64,000 nucleotides of DNA from Hormiphora californensis (taxonomy: Eukaryota; Ctenophora; Tentaculata; Cydippida; Pleurobrachiidae), in the NCBI GenBank assembly GCA_020137815.1, contig CM035357.1, positions 3,940,496 to 4,004,495 of the forward strand, in the 5' to 3' direction. This document shows positions 61,583-64,000 of the stretch, piece after piece (the stretch's first letter is position 1; every line of letters starts with the position of its first letter). The position numbers were made by a program, and so were the translations under genes. The notes under the pieces are model-generated. The model worked only from the letters and a program-made list of their open reading frames with translations. It did not search any database and was not told the DNA's origin.

Positions 61583-62552
61583 CGGTGGCAGATTCCGGCC
61601 AAGAGTTTTTTCAATCAAGTGAAATATTTTTGTTTGAAGTTTTATAAAAATTTTATTTCAAAATAAAAATAAACATATCGTTAAAATTATTGGCCGGAAT
61701 CTGCCACGCGAGTGGCAGATCTCGGCCAAGATTCTAAAAAAACCTTGGCCAGAATCTGCCACACACGTGGCAGATTCCGGCCAACAAATTGAAACTTACT
61801 TATATAAAGGCGAAAACCGCTGTACCCGACTAATTTTGATACGCTGAATCACGTAAGCAACTTTTCCAATCCCTCAGAGGTCGGGAAAGTGTCCTAATTG
61901 ACCATAATAGGGTCTAATTGACCCAACTTACAACTTTTCACCTGGAAACGATAGACGCTTATGTGAACGCACTTTTCCGACTAATTTTGATACGCTGAAT
62001 CACGTAAGCAACTTTTACAAACCCTCCGAGGTCGGGAATTTGCCCTAATTGAGTATAATTGGGTCTAATTGGCCTTAATTGCTCAATTAGGGCACTTTCC
62101 CGACCTCGGGGGGTTTGCAAAAGTTGCTTACGTGATTCAGCGTATCAAAATTAGTCGGAAAAATGCCTTCACATAAGCGTCTATCGTTTCCAGGTGAAAA
62201 GTTGTAAGTTGGGTCAATTAGACCCTATTATGGTCAATTAGGACACTTTCCCGACCTCTGAGGGATTGGAAAAGTTGCTTACGTGATTCAGCGTATCAAA
62301 ATTAGTCGGGTACAGCGGTTTTCGCCTTTATATAAGTAAGTTTCAATTTGTTGGCCGGAATCTGCCACGTGTGTGGCAGATTCTGGCCAAGGTTTTTTTA
62401 GAATCTTGGCCGAGATCTGCCACTCGCGTGGCAGATTCCGGCCAATAATTTTAACGACATGTTTATTTTTATTTTGAAATAAAATTTTTATAAAACTTCA
62501 AACAAAAATATTTCACTTGATTGAAAAAACTCTTGGCCGGAATCTGCCACCG
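61583..62552. mobile_element. Palindromic TA-flanked transposon with repeated ggcagattccggcca ends
   Basis: The ends CGGTGGCAGATTCCGGCCAA and its complement are flanked by TA (61581-61582 and 62553-62554), pointing to a Tc1/mariner-type target. The arms, nearly 485 bp each, meet near 62068. Inside each arm the word ttggccggaatctgccac recurs about three times, and a 70-bp block (gattcagcgtatcaaaatta) occurs twice. No transposase frame. Confidence 0.85.
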
Positions 62553-62841
62553 TAGATCTCTCAATAGTCAATAACACTGCAGCTCTCACCGTTTCTAATT
62601 CATATCTTACAAATTTTGTTTCCCTGTCCACAGTAATTCTTATCTTAACATTGACGCACACATCGTGTATCAGGCATGCCTTACTACTACAATGTCAGGC
62701 CCATATCGGTAGAAAATGTAAAAACCTTTCCATCGTTACCAAATATAACTATACGTTGCATTATTTTTATTGTTAGTAAAGCGAGTGATGGAAATGACCA
62801 ATCATCCCCAATTATTGGTTATTATTTTATAGGTATCATAT

Positions 62842-63429
62842 ATGAAGGTGTTAGCGCTATCTTTGTGGAGCAAAGAAAATGAAAAGGCAGTTAACTTATT
62901 AACAATTCAAGATGTTTCTCAGTTCAGCTTCTTTCAACGGGCTACAGTTGCTGAGTTTCTAACCTTCACATCTCAATTCATCGCGGACAGGACTGCACCG
63001 GGTGAACGAATAAGTGTTAAAGAAAAAGAGTATGTATGTCACTCTCTTTCTATGACAGACAAACTCGGTGGAGTAATGATATGCGACGAGGAGTATCCTC
63101 AGCGGGTTGCATTCACTTTCATGCTCAAGATAATGGAGGATTTTCTCGCGAAGCATCCTATGGGTACATGGTCATCTGCCCCATTTACAGATGCTGATAT
63201 CAGGAAACAGTTTGATGCCGCACAAGACCCGAAAGAAATAGATCTCCTTATGAAAATACAGACTGATCTGGATGAGACCAAGGTTATTGTGTATGATACG
63301 ATGGAGAAGCTACTCCAACGAGGAGAAAAACTGGCAGACATTGTTTCCCGATCTGAACAACTCAGTGCGGCATCGAAACAATTTTACAAGACTACTAAAC
63401 CAACTAACTCTTGTTGTGTGATTCTCTGA
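62842..63429 (+). CDS. YKT6: R-SNARE YKT6
   Basis: 195 aa against 198 in human, in one uninterrupted frame. The N-terminal longin domain contains DVSQFSFFQRATVAEFLTFTSQ and CDEEYPQRVAFT. The SNARE motif follows, LDETKVIVYDTMEKLLQRGEKL, with the zero-layer Arg in LLQRGEK. It ends NSCCVIL: the first Cys of the pair is the known palmitoylation site and CVIL is a prenylation box, with final Leu where human has Met. YKT6 acts in ER-Golgi, endosomal and autophagosomal fusion. An acceptor-like ttttatag lies 10 bp before the ATG, so a 5' UTR exon is possible. The coding part has no intron although neighbouring genes are richly split. A palindromic transposon ends 287 bp upstream. Confidence 0.95.
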   Translation: MKVLALSLWSKENEKAVNLLTIQDVSQFSFFQRATVAEFLTFTSQFIADRTAPGERISVKEKEYVCHSLSMTDKLGGVMICDEEYPQRVAFTFMLKIMEDFLAKHPMGTWSSAPFTDADIRKQFDAAQDPKEIDLLMKIQTDLDETKVIVYDTMEKLLQRGEKLADIVSRSEQLSAASKQFYKTTKPTNSCCVIL

Positions 63430-63621
63430 AATGGTTTTGTTTTTTTTAATGTGTATTGTGTGGGAATCTGGTGAGCTGTCGCTGGGCGATTTATAAACAT
63501 TGTTGAGGTTAATTCTTGTGTTCATATTCCTCACTAATTATTGTTTCAGGATCCTGGATCTATTCTCTACAACCTAATCAAAACTCTATTCCTCTCTAGC
63601 ATGACCAGTTGCTGTAGCAGG

Positions 63622-63724
63622 AATCGACCGACACAAGTGAACAACCAATCAGTACTCGTTATTTAGGTCACGTGACTGGTTATCAGCCAATCAGGGACCA
63701 GTATTTCCTGATTCGGTCGGTTCC
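63622..63724. mobile_element. Short MITE, copy 2
   Basis: Matches 806-906 almost base for base, including cgaccgacacaag, tcacgtgactggttatcagc and the end tcggtcgg. The rest of 63430-64000 contains the YKT6 3' flank and a final ggcacgtcacgcccctctgt word, also seen near 47306, 53511 and 61478. Confidence 0.65.
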
Positions 63725-64000
63725 TGTGCTGTAGGGCCAGTTGCTGTGTACTTAGATACGAGGACTATACTGCATTTATACTCGGTAGTGGTGTATAACG
63801 AGTCAGCTATAATGTATTTTACATAATTAAGTGTCAAAATTTAGGTATTTCTCGTTAGTTTGGTATTATCCAGTCATGGTGCAATTTAAGTTAATAGGCT
63901 TTCATCAACGAGAGAGAGTCTATCATAATGGTAATAATGGTATACCTATATTACCATGGTCCCTGGGTTTGGCACGTCACGCCCCTCTGTGTTTACGTGC

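Overview
The window is nuclear DNA of an animal. Genes are split by many GT-AG introns, intergenic and intronic space is full of DNA transposons, and the proteins are metazoan (laminin, rhodopsin-type GPCR, secreted carboxypeptidase, arylsulfatase). The intronless GPCR resembles receptor families common in cnidarians, as I remember them, and the exon cut by the left edge looks like an extracellular domain I associate with cnidarian proteins. I therefore favour an early-branching metazoan, most likely a cnidarian. This is an inference that I could not test.

Layout. 1-290: one minus-strand exon of an unidentified gene. 300-2640: minisatellites, (TC)n tracts and small MITEs. 2708-8765: a complete LTR-bounded element (two LTRs, 5-bp target duplication, iMet primer-binding site, purine tract) with no gag or pol. 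It carries an intronless, decayed copy of the cellular gene GPATCH4, which is itself interrupted by a 3.66-kb inverted transposon dimer containing a piggyBac-like MITE. 9220-27216: 14 exons of a laminin chain (LE modules, L4 domain, LE modules, coiled coil with a beta-knob-like Cys cluster, stop). Its introns hold a minus-strand PPxY membrane protein (15855-16699), a plus-strand intronless GPCR (23889-24881), palindromic transposons and perfect palindromes. 28752-30515: a Cys-rich, single-pass membrane protein with PPxY motifs. 35532-43670: an M14A carboxypeptidase, with a pogo-like element in its second intron and another sitting on its last splice donor. 44888-48113: an arylsulfatase with a long acidic insertion. 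48643-50833 (minus): an unrecognised secreted protein with acidic repeats. 51440-53811: L-serine dehydratase SDS. 53978-60081 (minus): a 14-exon coiled-coil protein of unknown role, convergent with SDS. 61583-62552: a 1-kb TA-flanked palindromic transposon. 62842-63429: the SNARE YKT6 as one uninterrupted reading frame.

The genes form no operon or shared pathway; they are ordinary neighbours. What stands out is the mobile-element record: a host-gene-carrying LTR element, foldback elements with readable target sites, nested insertions with ordered ages, and a tiny repeat with an 11-bp target duplication. Three coding frameshifts involve homopolymers, and 41580-42340 is a block of stretched homopolymers. 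Indels in this assembly should therefore be checked before any gene here is called broken. All exon boundaries were read by eye and may be off by a base where phase could not confirm them.
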